Origin: Edaphochlamys debaryana | Lineage: Eukaryota > Chlorophyta > Chlorophyceae > Chlamydomonadales | Direction: 5' to 3' | Length of the DNA: 64,000 bases | Assembly (NCBI GenBank): GCA_016858145.1 | Contig: JAEHOE010000063.1 | Span: 372,001 to 436,000, forward strand | In this document: one piece after another, positions 9,450-30,872 of the stretch | Layout: each line of letters begins with the position of its first letter | Numbering within the stretch: the stretch's first letter is position 1 | Position numbers and translations under genes: made by a program | The notes under the pieces: model-generated | The model's database searches: none | Told to the model about the DNA's origin: nothing | Seen by the model: the letters and a program-made list of their open reading frames with translations, nothing else

Positions 9450-12162
9450 TCAGCCTGCTGCGCCTCCTCTACGCTGGCTCCGGGGGCAGCGTCAAAGGAG
9501 GGCGCGCCGGCACCCACCAGAACAGGCCGAGGGAGGACGTCAATCGTCGCGGACCGAATGGGCGGCCGCGGGTCGCCGGCGGGCACCACCACCGGCATCG
9601 CAGCCTCGCCGTACCAATTGCGCCACGCCGTGCGCATGTTGTCCAGGCGCAAAAAATGCAGGCACCACGGAACGCGTGGCTTGACGCGATTCTTGGGGTC
9701 GATCAGGTGCCGCTTGAAGAACCCACTCTCCAGCATGTTGTACATGATCATGTTCAGGGTGGGCTCCGCCACGCAGTTGTAGCACATGCAGACCGAGACG
9801 ATCTGGACCGGGGTCGCATCCACAGAACTTGCCGCAGCAGCCGGCGCCCTGGACGTGGAGGGGCCCGCTGCCGCGCGGGAAGCAGCAGCGACAGAGCCCC
9901 CCACTCCCGCTGCCGCCTTGACTCCCTCCACGGTCAACCGGCCCCCGATCACCGTCGCGATGCCCACCATGCCGTTCTCGGCGGAGTGGATGTGACCGTT
10001 GACGATGGCCTTTGCAGTGGGTATAATCGCCGGGTGACGCTGCAAACTCCAATACCGCTCGCCCTCCTTCTCGGCAACGGCGCCCGTGATCCCAGCGGGA
10101 GCCTCGGACATCACCGCTGCCGTCCGAGCGAACTGCATCATGTACATTGGCCAGATGCGCGCGCGCCTCGCAGAAGGTGGGGTCCTCCGGCCTCGGCGCC
10201 GTGTCCGCGAAGAGTCGTGGCGCGAGGCTGGGGCTGGAGATGGCGAGCCAAGGGATGAGCTCAGCAACGGTGCCCGCGAGTTGGTGACCCGTGTAGAGGT
10301 CGTCGAGACGTGCGTCACGAAGGTCGCGGACGACACGAGCGTGGGAAGCGCAGATTGCGAGCAGCTCGTCAGTGGTTAGCTCTCCAATCGCGTCGTGCGT
10401 GCTCTGATCAGGGCCCTCGGGTCCCGTGTGGCTGAACGCCCCCGACCTTCTTGGCAGGACTTGCAAGTGACGGGAATCGTTCATCAACCTCTTGGTGAGC
10501 GTCTTGGAGGGAGCGGTCAGCCAGACCGGTGGCAGAAACTCGCCGGTCGCGGAGTCGAATAGATTGGGTGGAAGACGCTTGGACCAGTTCATGCCAGGGC
10601 CGGCTCGATCGTTCCATGGAGGCAGAGGCCGGGGAACGTTGGCGGGGTCACGGGGTTGAACGACGCCGACGCCCGGAGCGTCGTCGTTGTCAGTCTCGCC
10701 CTCCTCTGACGCGCTGGCCGACAGCTCCTCGCCGCTCTCAGACTCCTCGCCCGACTCTCCAACATCTGCCGCGAGAGCGGAAGGCGTCTGCGGAGAAAGC
10801 GCAGGCGTGAGGCGGTTGTGAAGCGCCGACTAACAGCCCGTGCTGGCCGCCAGCGACGTCGGCGCCGGTCGCACCTGTGCGGCACTGGCGCCACTCGGAG
10901 GAACGCTGGACTGCACTTGGTACCCTTGAATCACGCCAGGAGCCGGGACCACAGCTGCCGGCACGCCTCTGATAGCGGGCAGCCGTGATTTCCGCACGCC
11001 CCGGAAGAACGCGAAGGAGCCGCACGACGCCGAGTCCGCCAGCGCGGCGGAGCGCTGACGTTGAAGGAAGGCGGTCACTTGCGCGGCCAGGCGAGTGAGG
11101 AGAAGAGCCGTCAGGGGTGAGAGGGACACGGGGATGTTGTTCTCCAGGGTTACCACCACGATTCCGTCCAGGTCTGCCAGCCGGAGTGGCAGGCAGAAGG
11201 GCACCACCGCGCCCATGACGCCGTCCGAGAAGTGGAGCAGAGCGACCGCAAGGGTGCACCTCTCGTCCTCGAAATCGTAGTCCTTCGCCTTAAACTCCAG
11301 CTCGTCCTGCAATGTTATGCACATACATCCGCTAAAACCACTCCGCAAATGAGAAAGTTGGCTGCCAAGGGAAGGAACCAAGCACTGCGACCGCGACTAA
11401 CCGTATCAAGTAGTCACCCTCCAAACGAACATCCCCGTTCACCCACCGGGAGAACGTAGACGGACCCGACTGTGAGCTCAGCGTGGTTGGTGCCGTGTGC
11501 GACGAGAGCCTGAGCAGCCGCGTGAGCCGCTACCCCGCCAAGGACGAGGACCTCGTTGAACTTTGCGGTCGACACGTCATCCTCCACTCCCTCCGGCGGT
11601 TGACGCAGACGGAAAGCAGCTGCCTTGAATCGGTCCTTGTTATCGGAGCCGTAGCCAAACCGCCACTCTCCGTCGAGCGACGCCAGCACGTCGCCAGAGG
11701 AGTAGGGGGATGCCGGGGTGGTGCTGCTGCCCTTATCGGAAGGTGTGTACACAGCGGGGAAGCACAGCCTCGCAGACTTCGCGACGAGCGCCCTGTCCAC
11801 CTGTACGCAGGAAAGGGAGCTTCCTGTGTTTAGAGGGATGCGCTACATTTGCTCCTAGTCATCGGCAACCTAAATCACCGGGCTGGAAGCTACCAAGAGC
11901 TTACCGTTCCGAGCTGGGAGGTCCTAGGCACCCCTGTGCCACCCCCGGGGGGCTCCAGGCAGCCTGAAAAAGCGAAATGGGGAATCAATTGAGGAACCGC
12001 GGGACGTGACTTCACCACACGAGCTTAATGGCCTTATGCCTCACTTTTCAGCTTGCGGAGGGCTGCGAATGAAGAAGGAGGGCCACCAGCCTCCACAAGC
12101 CCAGCCAGCTCGTGCCGCACTACATCAATATCGACGTCTTGCGAGCTCAAGAACACCGCCAT

Positions 12163-13110
12163 GTTGAACCGCTACAGATATAACCGCATAGACGCCTTGG
12201 CGCAAGCCTCGCAAATCTATATTGCAATCGTTCGCGTGAGGCCCGCCTCGTATGTTGTGTCGCTATATGCGTTTAGATGGTAACCAAGCGGCGGGCGTGT
12301 GTGGGAATGTGTAGCGCGAAACATAATTTGGGACCGGACTGCTCGCCCCAGCCATCGCAAGGCCGATCCCTGGGCAACGCGACTGTCCGGCAACCGGCCA
12401 CAACGAGTAAACCTTCGCGAGGAGGCGTATCTGTCCAACAAGAGAGTGACAGAGTAAGATCACTGGGGACAAGGGGGAGAGAGGTGATGTAGGACACGCT
12501 CAGTCGAGCGGTTATGTCAAGGGTGTTCCCATATCGCCTACCTCCTGGCTACCAGCTGTTGTGTCGGGCCAACGACCAAGGGCACCTCACGACGCCGTTA
12601 TACTCTGACGCGCTCCGAAAAGGATCGAATGGGCTTACATCCCCGACGGCAGAGGCGTTTTGCACAGGGCCCTTACAGCTATTCAGCTTGACTGGACAGC
12701 CCCCCGCCACCTCTCGTGCCAGGAGCTCTAGTGCCCTCACCACTATACCAGGCACCCCTTGTGACGAAACAGGTCGCCAAACACGCCCACACACCGAAGC
12801 ACATACAGCTAAAACCGACAGCAGGGGCTGCCTGGTTGCCCTCCTCATCATGCCCTCCACGTGGCTCCCCTAGTCCGGCTCTACGGAACACCCCCCCCAG
12901 CCTTCTGCCATAGTTCTGCTGGCCTTCCTTCCGAATAACCTAGTCGGAAGTCCCTCTCACCCCTCTTGCCCTCCACAAGCATACCTCTACATCATCCACT
13001 TTGGGCATCAAACGACGCAGCGGCCTTCAGCAACGAGCCTGCAACCACCTCCGCGGCCAGATGTTAACCCTCCAATCGAGTCCAGTCCCGACTTTGCCTT
13101 CAAAGCTCCC
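12163..13110. other. Intergenic: 5' of gene A, 3' of gene B
   Basis: About 950 bp between two minus-strand genes. Open frames here are short and without coding character. TTACA on the plus strand (TGTAA on minus) occurs near 12,634 and 12,664, some 450 nt past the gene B stop, and could be its poly(A) signal. The upstream control region of gene A must lie here. Confidence 0.4.
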
Positions 13111-15182
13111 TCACTCGTCCGAAATGTCCTGCATGCTGGTCACGACGAGGCCACCCGCCGCCACCTCAAACGTCAGCGTGCCGGTCAGGAGCGGCGGCAG
13201 GGAATCCAGCGACACCTTCAGCATCTTGCGGACCAGTGACGCGAGGTTCTCCGGGAGCGCGAGGTGACCCGACAACAGGTCCGGTCGGTTCACCGCCGCC
13301 TGAACGATGCCCTCCGCGTGTTCAAACGCCACCGCCATCATGGGCACCTGCACACAATAACGCGATGCGATTAGGTTCCTCCAACCCTTTGCGTCGCCCA
13401 ACACCTCGGCAAACGGCCCTCACCGGGTTCGGCTCCAGCGCCGAGGACGGCGTCGACGCCGATCCGCCGCTGCCGGACGACATCACGCTCCCTCCCGGCA
13501 TGCCCACGACCGCGCGGGGACCCGCGCCGTACGTCGTGAACGGCGACCACAAGTGGAACTGCAGGACCACGGGCTGGCCGTCGCTGTACGGGTACACGTG
13601 TGGGGCCAGACGCTGGTGCCACTCCACACGGTACTCCGACACGGGCGGGCGAATGATGCGAAGCTTGGGCCGCGCGTAGGCCGTCAGGAGGCGGACCGCC
13701 GTCGAAGCCGGAGGGGCGCGGCACAGCAGGTTTCCCATCAGCCACAGCGCCGGAGACGAACCTGGCTCCGCGAGAGCGCCCTTCTTCAGTACGCCGCCGA
13801 GCACGACCACCGGGCGACGCTCGTGCATCTGCTCCTCGACCGTGTTGTCGAAATCCTCGCAGAACGGGTCGTTGTTCTTCGCGGGAATCACCTCGCAGCG
13901 GGCGAAGCCCACGTTCTTCATCACGAGGGCACCCGACTCCGAGCGCAGCACGTCGCCCGTCCCGTCCCGCTTGGCGCCCAGAACCATGCCGTACCGGACA
14001 CACTTGACGCGTGGGCCCGGGTCCACTTTGCGTCCGTCCAGGTACACCACCACCGCGCGGCGGCCTGAAGGAAGGTCTGTGTACTTCTCGTCGACCCCCT
14101 CATCCATGAGGGACGACACAGGAATGCGCCGCACGCTATGGCGCTCGCTCTCCACCTTCAGCCCGGGCACAATCGGGAGGCGCCACTCGCCCAGGAAGTG
14201 AATCCGCAAGTTGTTGGTGGTCTTGTACGTCGCGCTGGGGAGCGGCTGGCAGTCTCGCATGACCTTGTCTGTGACACTGCTCTTGGGGAGCAGCACCACG
14301 TTCTCGAAGCGGAACTGCGAGGCATAAGCTGGCATCACCAACAAAGAGACGCAACACAAAAGGCAAGGGTGCAAGTTTGACAATGAAACTCACCAGCCCA
14401 CAAAGCGATCCGTCCAGTCGCTCCACGACTTGCTTCATGAAGTGGTAGTCCAGCAGGACCACCGCGACATGACTCGCGGGAGTGTCCTTAGCTGGCGGGT
14501 ACTTGGATTCCGCGTACTGCCAGCCCTTCAGGCCATACGCCATGTCGCCAGTCATCCCGAACTCCTCCGGCGACGGGGGGTTGGGGTTGCGCTGAGTGAG
14601 CGTTTGCATGCACCAGGCAGGGTTGGACACGTAGTTGCCGACCGTGCTCTGCATGAACGCGCCGACAGTGACGCCCGACGACCCCCTGCAAACAATTAAG
14701 AACCGCGGTCAGGCACCATCGTCACAACGACAACACGAGGGATTGCCTGCAATATCTATTCCAGGGTCCACGAATTCCTCGCGGGTGTCCTCCACCTCCT
14801 CCATGTCGTCGGCAACGCACCCGTCGACCTCCGGCTGGATGGAAGAGACAGCCGCTCCTGATGTGGCTGCAGAGGCGACCGGCGTGGACGCCTCGACGCC
14901 ATGCGCGACGTTGTGGGTAACGCCCGATGGCATGGGAGCATTGACACCGGGGAGGGTGGGACCGCCCTCAACTGGGATGGCGCCCCCAGACCTCGCGTCG
15001 ACGCTGAAAAGGAAACAACACAGAAAGCGAGTGAACCTTGCTGACACTGTCTGCTCCTGCACTGCCACACGCAACATTATGGGTTTCGCTGCTCACCTCG
15101 CGGGGATGATCCGCTCAGGCGTCGGCTGCTTGTTTGCCAGGAGAGCCTTCACGTCGCCATCACCAGCTGCGTCCACCACCAT
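13111..15182 (-). CDS. Gene B: unknown spliced protein, about 590 aa
   Basis: A five-exon model has full phase agreement: 15097-15182 (ATG at 15182), 14737-15003, 14394-14685, 13424-14314 and 13111-13347 with TGA at 13111-13113. Total coding length is 1,773 nt, 590 residues. Introns are 93, 51, 79 and 76 nt. The N-terminal part is acidic (DDMEEVEDTREEF). The middle has an apparently folded region with FRFENVVLLPK, LRIHFLGEWRLPIVPG and RRAVVVYLDGRKVDPG. The last exon is largely helical (LPENLASLVRKMLKVSL). There is no signal peptide or membrane segment, and no family is recognised. An alternative acceptor at 14328 paired with a GTGGGC donor would add a few residues at the exon 3/4 join. Intron size links it to genes A, C and D. 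Confidence 0.6.
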
Positions 15183-15900
15183 GTCGTCCGACCTACAACG
15201 ATCACAGACGCGTCTCATGTCGCTGCGCCCAAAAACAGTGCGTCCATCGCGGTGGTGTGAGGTTCCCGGTTCTTGTTACTCACACGTCGCCGCCAACGGC
15301 CTGAATACCGTCGTCGGCTTCGGACGCACCTCTCGTCTCCTCCCTACACGAACAACATTGACAGGGTCAGCAGGTTCAACGGATCGTGGATGTGGGTGGA
15401 CCGGCAAACGTTAACAACCTCACCCTGGGCCGACATTCTTGCGCCGCTTAGACAAAGCCGCACTGCAAGGCAGACTAGTCTCAGGATCACGAAACCAGCC
15501 CAACTGGGGCAACTCGAGCCCAGCACTGCTTCTGCACACATGGTTTACCCGACATCGCCAGTCTCGGACCGGGGAGCCTTCCCACACCTGAACAACGGCA
15601 TACATATGAGTTACCAACAACGATGGATAGTGCAAACCGGGGCAACAATCACTCACCTCGCAGACATCCGAAGGGCCATCGCTACACTGCACACACTCTG
15701 GCGCCGTCTAACGCGTCGCGAGAACTGAAGTGGCTTCGGGTCATATAAACCACGGGTCTCAATTCATAAACAGCATAGCCACCACACTGGCAACTTAAAT
15801 CGGGCATGCCTACGTACGACAGTCGGCGCCACGAGTCGCCGAGCCGCCACACACGAAGAACATCCCAAACGAAGACTCCGCATCGGACTCAATACATGCA
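15183..15900. other. Upstream region of gene B
   Basis: No exon could be supported; open frames are short. A plus-oriented TATA-like motif (catataaacc) is at about 15,744. The tandem repeat array begins just to the right. Confidence 0.3.
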
Positions 15901-15904
15901 CCTC

Positions 15905-16925
15905 AGAGACTTGCTGTGGGGCTGGATAGGGAGAAGGGAGACCCGTATATTTTGCGCGTCGGACGGTAATGCAAGTGGGCGACGACCGCGGAAAAAGAGG
16001 CATGGCAAAACGGCCCCGTGCATTGCAAATGCGGCCACACCCGCCGTGCCGACTCCCAGTACCCCTCCCAAGACATGACGGTGGGCCTGGGTATGAAGTG
16101 ACGGGGCTGACGAATTCAACACAACGGACCGACGTGCAAGTGAGCGCGAACCCTGGCGACGCAGCACGTCGAAACGACCCCGTGCACTCCAAATGCGGCC
16201 ACCACCGACGTGCCTCAATCAAGCACGACTCCCACAAACCCCCCGCACCCATGTATGTGTGTCGCGCGGCGATTGAAGGACACTCCCAAATCGCGTCGGT
16301 GCTAACCAACGTCCGCAGCCGCGAGGACGCCCTGTAAGGACTCATGTCGCCCATGTTGGACTCATTGTCCATCGCATGACTGTGGGACTGGGTAAGAGGG
16401 GGAAGGGGACACAACTTCCGTCGGTCCCCCGGTCGGTCACTGGGCCGACCATTTCAACAAGTTGGTGCGCCCCAGCCACCGCCCCGATGCTTCTCAGGGA
16501 CAGACTGTGGGACTGGGTAAGACGGGAAAGGAGACACAACTTTGGAGTGTCGGACCGACGTGCTATGAGGGCACGAACGCTGGGGACGCGAAACGACGAA
16601 ACGGCCCCGTGCAATGCAAACGAGGCCACCACCGACGTGGATCCGCCAAACATGACTCCCAATGCCCCCCCCCAACGCATGACTGTAGGACTGGGTAAGA
16701 GGTGACAGGGCCGAAAATTTGAACAAGTCCGACCGTCGTGCATGTGGGCGACGAAAGCTGGAGCCGGTCGTCGTCGAAACGGCCCCATGCATTCCAAACG
16801 CGGCCCCCACCGACTTGCCTCAGCCGAGCACGCCTCCCACTGCCCCCTCCAACGCATGTATGTGCATCGCGCGGCGAAAGAAGCGACTCCCAAATCCCGG
16901 CGGCGGCCAGTATAAAGCGTCCCCC
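15905..16925 (+). repeat. Diverged tandem repeats ending in a TATA box
   Basis: The motif gtgggactgggtaag (or near variants) recurs at about 15,915, 16,080, 16,380, 16,505 and 16,685. Each copy is followed by variants of cgaccgacgtgcaagtgggcgacga and aacggccccgtgcattcaaa. Spacing is irregular (about 125-300 bp). Copies of a third block with cgcgcggcga and actcccaaatc lie at about 16,265 and 16,872; the latter is followed by agtataaagcg (TATA box at about 16,911). It resembles the promoter monomers of some retroelements, but no downstream gene is visible on the plus strand. Confidence 0.5.
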
Positions 16926-17910
16926 GCCGCGAAGACGCCTTCTTCGCTCTTAATCGTATTTTTCGCCCATATAACTTTCGTTCCTGTCCACCCTTTGCAA
17001 CTCGCGTACATTGAATGCCGACCGCCGAGTAAACGCGCAGACCCCACGGTCAAGTCTCGATTTTACAACGGCTATTCATGCACAATACATTGGGCTGCTC
17101 GGGAAAAATCGCGAAAGCAACTTTCGCCTGGGCGCGGACGGATGACGGTGGGTGCCGGGGGGTAATCTCCTCCGCTTTTCCTACACTACGTTCCGGAGAG
17201 CTACGGTCATGATCTCCTGCAGACATGAGCAGGCAAAAACGCGTCATAGGTCATTTCTATGGCCGGCAGCTAAGCTAGACAGTGTGTTGCAGCATGTACT
17301 GGCTTACCCCACTAATATCCGGTGATGGGCTGCTGTTGCTGTTGCTGCTGCTGCTGCCGCCGCCGCTGCTGCTACTACTGCTGCCCACCCGGCTCCAAAG
17401 CCACCACCGAAGCCGGCCAGGAGGGCCAAAACCCCAACCACTGAGGAAAATCGGGCAAGGTTTGCAGGGAGCAAAAGGCGTCAAAGGGAAATACAGCCCT
17501 TCCTCATCACCCGTGATGAACAGAATGCACAGCCGGACAAAGTATTCATGGCTTGGCTGGGAAGGTCCTCTCTCGCTGTGGCCCCACTAATGGTTGATAC
17601 GTTAGTTGGTTACACACTCTATGCACTCCCTGCCAGGGAGCTGTCCAGTGGACGCTCCCACTCAGCCACTCCCCTGCCTGGACCTCGGGGGTGCCACTAG
17701 ACCCCGCCCCCTGCCCGCCCCTTGGTGTCAAAGCGGCAGGCTCAAGCCCACCTGCCCCAGCCACGCACCCCATGCCACCCCAGCAGCCTCGGCCCATGCT
17801 GAGCTGGATGCATGCCTTGGTTAGTTGGCGCCGCATCACCCGCCCCCGGCCACCACTGTCAACTGCTGTTCAAGGTACGGTCGGTTCGGCCGCGCGTACG
17901 TCGGCCGGTT
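16926..17910. other. Region after TATA box, no gene resolved
   Basis: The first 100 bases after the TATA box are T-rich and could contain a transcription start. No long frame follows. A CTG/CTA-rich triplet tract sits at about 17,330-17,383. Further right only short frames are seen. Confidence 0.3.
17330..17383. repeat. CTG-rich trinucleotide tract
   Basis: Imperfect CTG/TTG/CCG/CTA triplets for about 54 bp. On the minus strand it would read as Ser or Gln runs, but no supported exon contains it. Confidence 0.7.
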
Positions 17911-17916
17911 ACTTAC

Positions 17917-18222
17917 CCAGGATCAGCGCGATACGCTTCCGCGCCTCGCCCTTTGCACCGTGATCCTTACGCGAGGGCGCTTCCTGTTCAAACAGAGAAT
18001 GGCAGTGCAACGATACGGTCAAAACCGCATTTGCTCGGCGTACTCGGCGGGAAAAGGCTAGAGACCTAAAACATAATAACATACATACCTCTGGCAAGTC
18101 TAGCTTTACGTCGCTTGACGGTGGCGAGTCTGGAACGCCGGCTTCGGCGACCATGCTTGCGCACGGTGCCTCACCGTGCACGCGTAGGAAATTCAGAAGT
18201 GTTGGTTGCAAAGACTTCACAC
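17917..18222 (-). CDS. Gene E: two-exon fragment of unknown protein
   Basis: Two exon-like stretches on the minus strand have good splice signals and matching phase 0. One is about 18089-18222 (after a CAG acceptor, ending SSDVKLDLPE at a GTATGT donor). The other is 17917-17983 (EAPSRKDHGAKGEARKRIALILG, flanked by CAG and GTAAGT). I could not find the flanking exons or a start, so this may be part of a larger gene or a relic. No family is recognised. Confidence 0.35.
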
Positions 18223-18229
18223 TGCTTGA

Positions 18230-19527
18230 GAGGTAGAGGATGCGCTTATGGAAGCCCGCGACACTACTGCTGCGAGCTCAAACTCAACGCCGGCGCGCCT
18301 AGAGCACGCACCATGGACGCACGCAGACAGCTCAGTAAAGCTATGTGTTATGGCAAAAGATATCGTCGCTCGGCACTTGGGATCTGGAGAATGTCAATCG
18401 ATGGGCATCGATCACCCCCCGCCCCATCCTGAGGGTCCCCCCTCGCTCGTCTCCTGAGGTTTCCTCGTCACCGACCACAGAGCAATTGGTTGCTACGAGA
18501 ACGGCTGTGCACTGCCCTGCCAAGCAATCCAGACAGTTGTCAACGGTTTTTGAGCCGCACGCGTGCTACAGCGACGCCGGACGTAGGCGTACGTCCGGTG
18601 TGACTAGGCGTACGTCCGGTGCATCGGACCGCCACGTGGCACTTAATCACCCCGGCTTGCTTGATCGCTCCACCTCGAGGCGAGATAGAGCTGCGGACGT
18701 TCCGTAGCTGGGGGTGGGCCCGGCGCCCGGGGAATGTTTGCCCTAGAGTCCGTCAGTCCGTCAGTGGTTACAGACGCATTGACCAGGCTCAAGTAGATGC
18801 CTCATCAACCCACCCGACCTGCACCCCCCTGCTCCGGGATCCTTGCGCTTGAGTCCAGAGCTGCAAGGGCCCACGGCACGGGGGGATGTAGTCGACGACA
18901 CCCAGCGGGGCCCTCGAGGGGCGTCTGTTGGCCGCAAGAGGCCCCGCCCCGGCGCAACGCTTCCAGCATGGTAAAAGCAAAAGGACCATCTCACCTAGGT
19001 CCCCAGTTATCCCGCCAATACAGCCCCTTCACGTCGCCGCTCTCATCTGCATCCCGGTGGGCCCAGCTGCATGCCATCCGAAGGGAGCGGCTGCACGCAC
19101 CGCTGGTCATCAGCTGTCCACGGCCTCCTCACCAAACGCGCAGGCCACGCGACTGAACAGGCACTGTAAGCGCTTCAGCCCCTGCCCGTGTCTCCCTTTC
19201 CCAGGCTGCCGCGCACATTCACAGTCACCGCTGACGCCCCCAGCTAGACCCTCCACCACACCGCCGCTCTCACGCGCCAGCTGCCTGCGCCGGTGGCCCC
19301 TAACCGCACATCAAGACCTCAGAAGCCATCTAGCTATCGTTCATGCCGAGGCAGCGGTCACAGGTGCCGACGCGCAAACCCTATCGAGGGCGCCCACCGC
19401 CGCGACTGACCCGCCCCCCTTCCCCGCCCGCCCGCTCCTGACTAGGCGTCATCACACCGCCGCTGCAGCCCCCTGGCTCACCGCCCGCCGGCCCCTTCTT
19501 TCCACGTGATCCCATGCCGCTCGCTCC
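18230..19527. other. Intergenic, 3' side of the isoleucyl-tRNA synthetase gene
   Basis: No coding exon is supported. A short direct repeat (gtacgtccggtg) occurs at about 18,590 and 18,610. TTACA at 18768-18772 (TGTAA on minus) lies about 760 nt past the synthetase stop and is a candidate poly(A) signal, which would make this region a long 3' UTR. Confidence 0.4.
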
Positions 19528-29702
<10,175 letters not shown>

Positions 29703-30872
29703 GCGCGCCGCGAGACACCCGAGCGCCTACGAGGAAGAGGGCGTTAGCTGGACAGGCGTGGCGAGGGGAACGGCGCGCGGCGTGTGTGGCCATCGCGAGC
29801 GCGAGGGCCGGCAGCCCCGCGAGTACGCCAGTGCCCGACCCAGATTGTGCTGCGAGGGAGAATCAAGCCGATGCTGTACGCACCATCTTCCGCGGCGCCA
29901 ATCGCCCAGGTTGGACGATGCCGCAGGTCCTCATGCTACTCGGAGTCCCACCGCCACGCAGAAGCCTCGCACGCTGGATTGACCGTATGCGGTGGTATAA
30001 TTGAACAAGAGGCAGGTGCCCTAGCGGTCAGCACGTATGCGGGCCACACAAGCGCCGCAGGCAGAATTGCAAGGTAACCTGTACTCGCGAACGACTCCTG
30101 CAGACAGAGTCGACTGAGTGGAGCAGTCCGGTCCACTCTAACTCGTTTTCGCATGGTCGCCGATGCGGACGCTTGCATGCCAGCGGGTATGGCGCGGGTG
30201 GGGCCAACAGACAAGCGCTGCACACAGGACACAAGCGACACAGTTGCTTATCTTACCACCGAACATCCCGCACCTCTCGCCCTTCCAATAGTTTGCCCAT
30301 CCTCGCAACACTCGCGCACACACGCCACCAAGCGCAGCTCCCCCGCGGCGGGCCATGCGACAGCTTGTAGGCAGTAGGCCACATAGTAAACTTACGGTAG
30401 GCTGGGAACCGGCGCGAGGAGACGTGGGCGTCGGCACGTCCGCAACACCCATGGCCTGGTGGCCCCCGCCCCCTTCGGGCACCTGCGCACCCGACTTTAC
30501 CGGCGCCCAAATCACCCGCCTGCGCACCCGACGCACCGTGCGCCCCACCCGGTCCCGACCTGCTATTCTTCCGCAGACGTACCCCTGCTCTTCTCCTGGC
30601 GCCCTTGTCCGCCGGGTGCCTGGCTGCCCCAGAGGCCAGAGCCAGCATCCCAAGCCCCGAACAGGTGAGACCCCACGGACACCCTGGGGATCTTGACCCC
30701 CTTGTCCGACTATGAGAGCCCAATGACAGTGATACTGTTTGCAAGATGGGGCGGTGCAAGGTGGAGGCAGCTTGCGGTGGTCGGACCGGGTCCCTGGGGG
30801 GCACAAGGGCTGCAGGGTTCCCTGATCTCCAGGTCCTGCCCCAATCTCCTGTCCTTGATCCCCTCCCATTTT
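29703..30872. other. Divergent promoter region, IleRS and small gene
   Basis: The IleRS gene starts leftward and the small gene rightward from here, so both promoters should lie in this 1.2 kb. A plus-strand open frame at 29786-30004 (listed separately) has coding-like character in its second half. Confidence 0.4.
29786..30004 (+). other. Possible exon or fragment of unknown protein
   Basis: The second half of this 72-codon frame reads like a helix-rich domain (GWTMPQVLMLLGVPPPRRS, then LARWIDRMRWYN before the stop), reminiscent of a helix-turn-helix. No flanking exon was found. It could be a transposon scrap or chance. Confidence 0.2.

Larger units (their letters stand above)
4638..12162 (-). 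pseudogene. Gene A: unknown protein, split by retroelement insertion
   Basis: I do not recognise this protein. Exons on the minus strand are 12045-12162 (ATG at 12162), 11905-11963, 11447-11800, 10875-11306, and a long exon starting at 10787; phases agree through all five. The long exon begins with a Glu/Ser-rich acidic stretch. Its frame changes at a GC dinucleotide run near 10,160-10,170, then stays open to 9,328. There a 4.1-kb retroelement interrupts it, and the same frame resumes at 5,062 and ends at 4638 with a Lys/Arg-rich tail (KKSQKKVRR). The target duplication makes the upstream frame stop after a few foreign residues, so the original product is lost unless the element is spliced out. 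The frame switch could be a real two-base indel or an assembly error. The intact ancestor would have been about 900 residues or more. Confidence 0.6.

Noticed and set aside
12514..12873. Plus-strand frame of 119 codons between genes A and B
   Set aside because: No domain, odd composition and no splice signals; probably chance.
1..15182. Endogenous giant-virus insertion
   Set aside because: Only one motif set is suggestive; no major capsid, polymerase or packaging ATPase is seen and the genes are spliced, so I do not claim it.
16905..17280. A plus-strand gene driven by the TATA box at 16,911
   Set aside because: No open frame of meaningful length or splice-linked exon could be found downstream.
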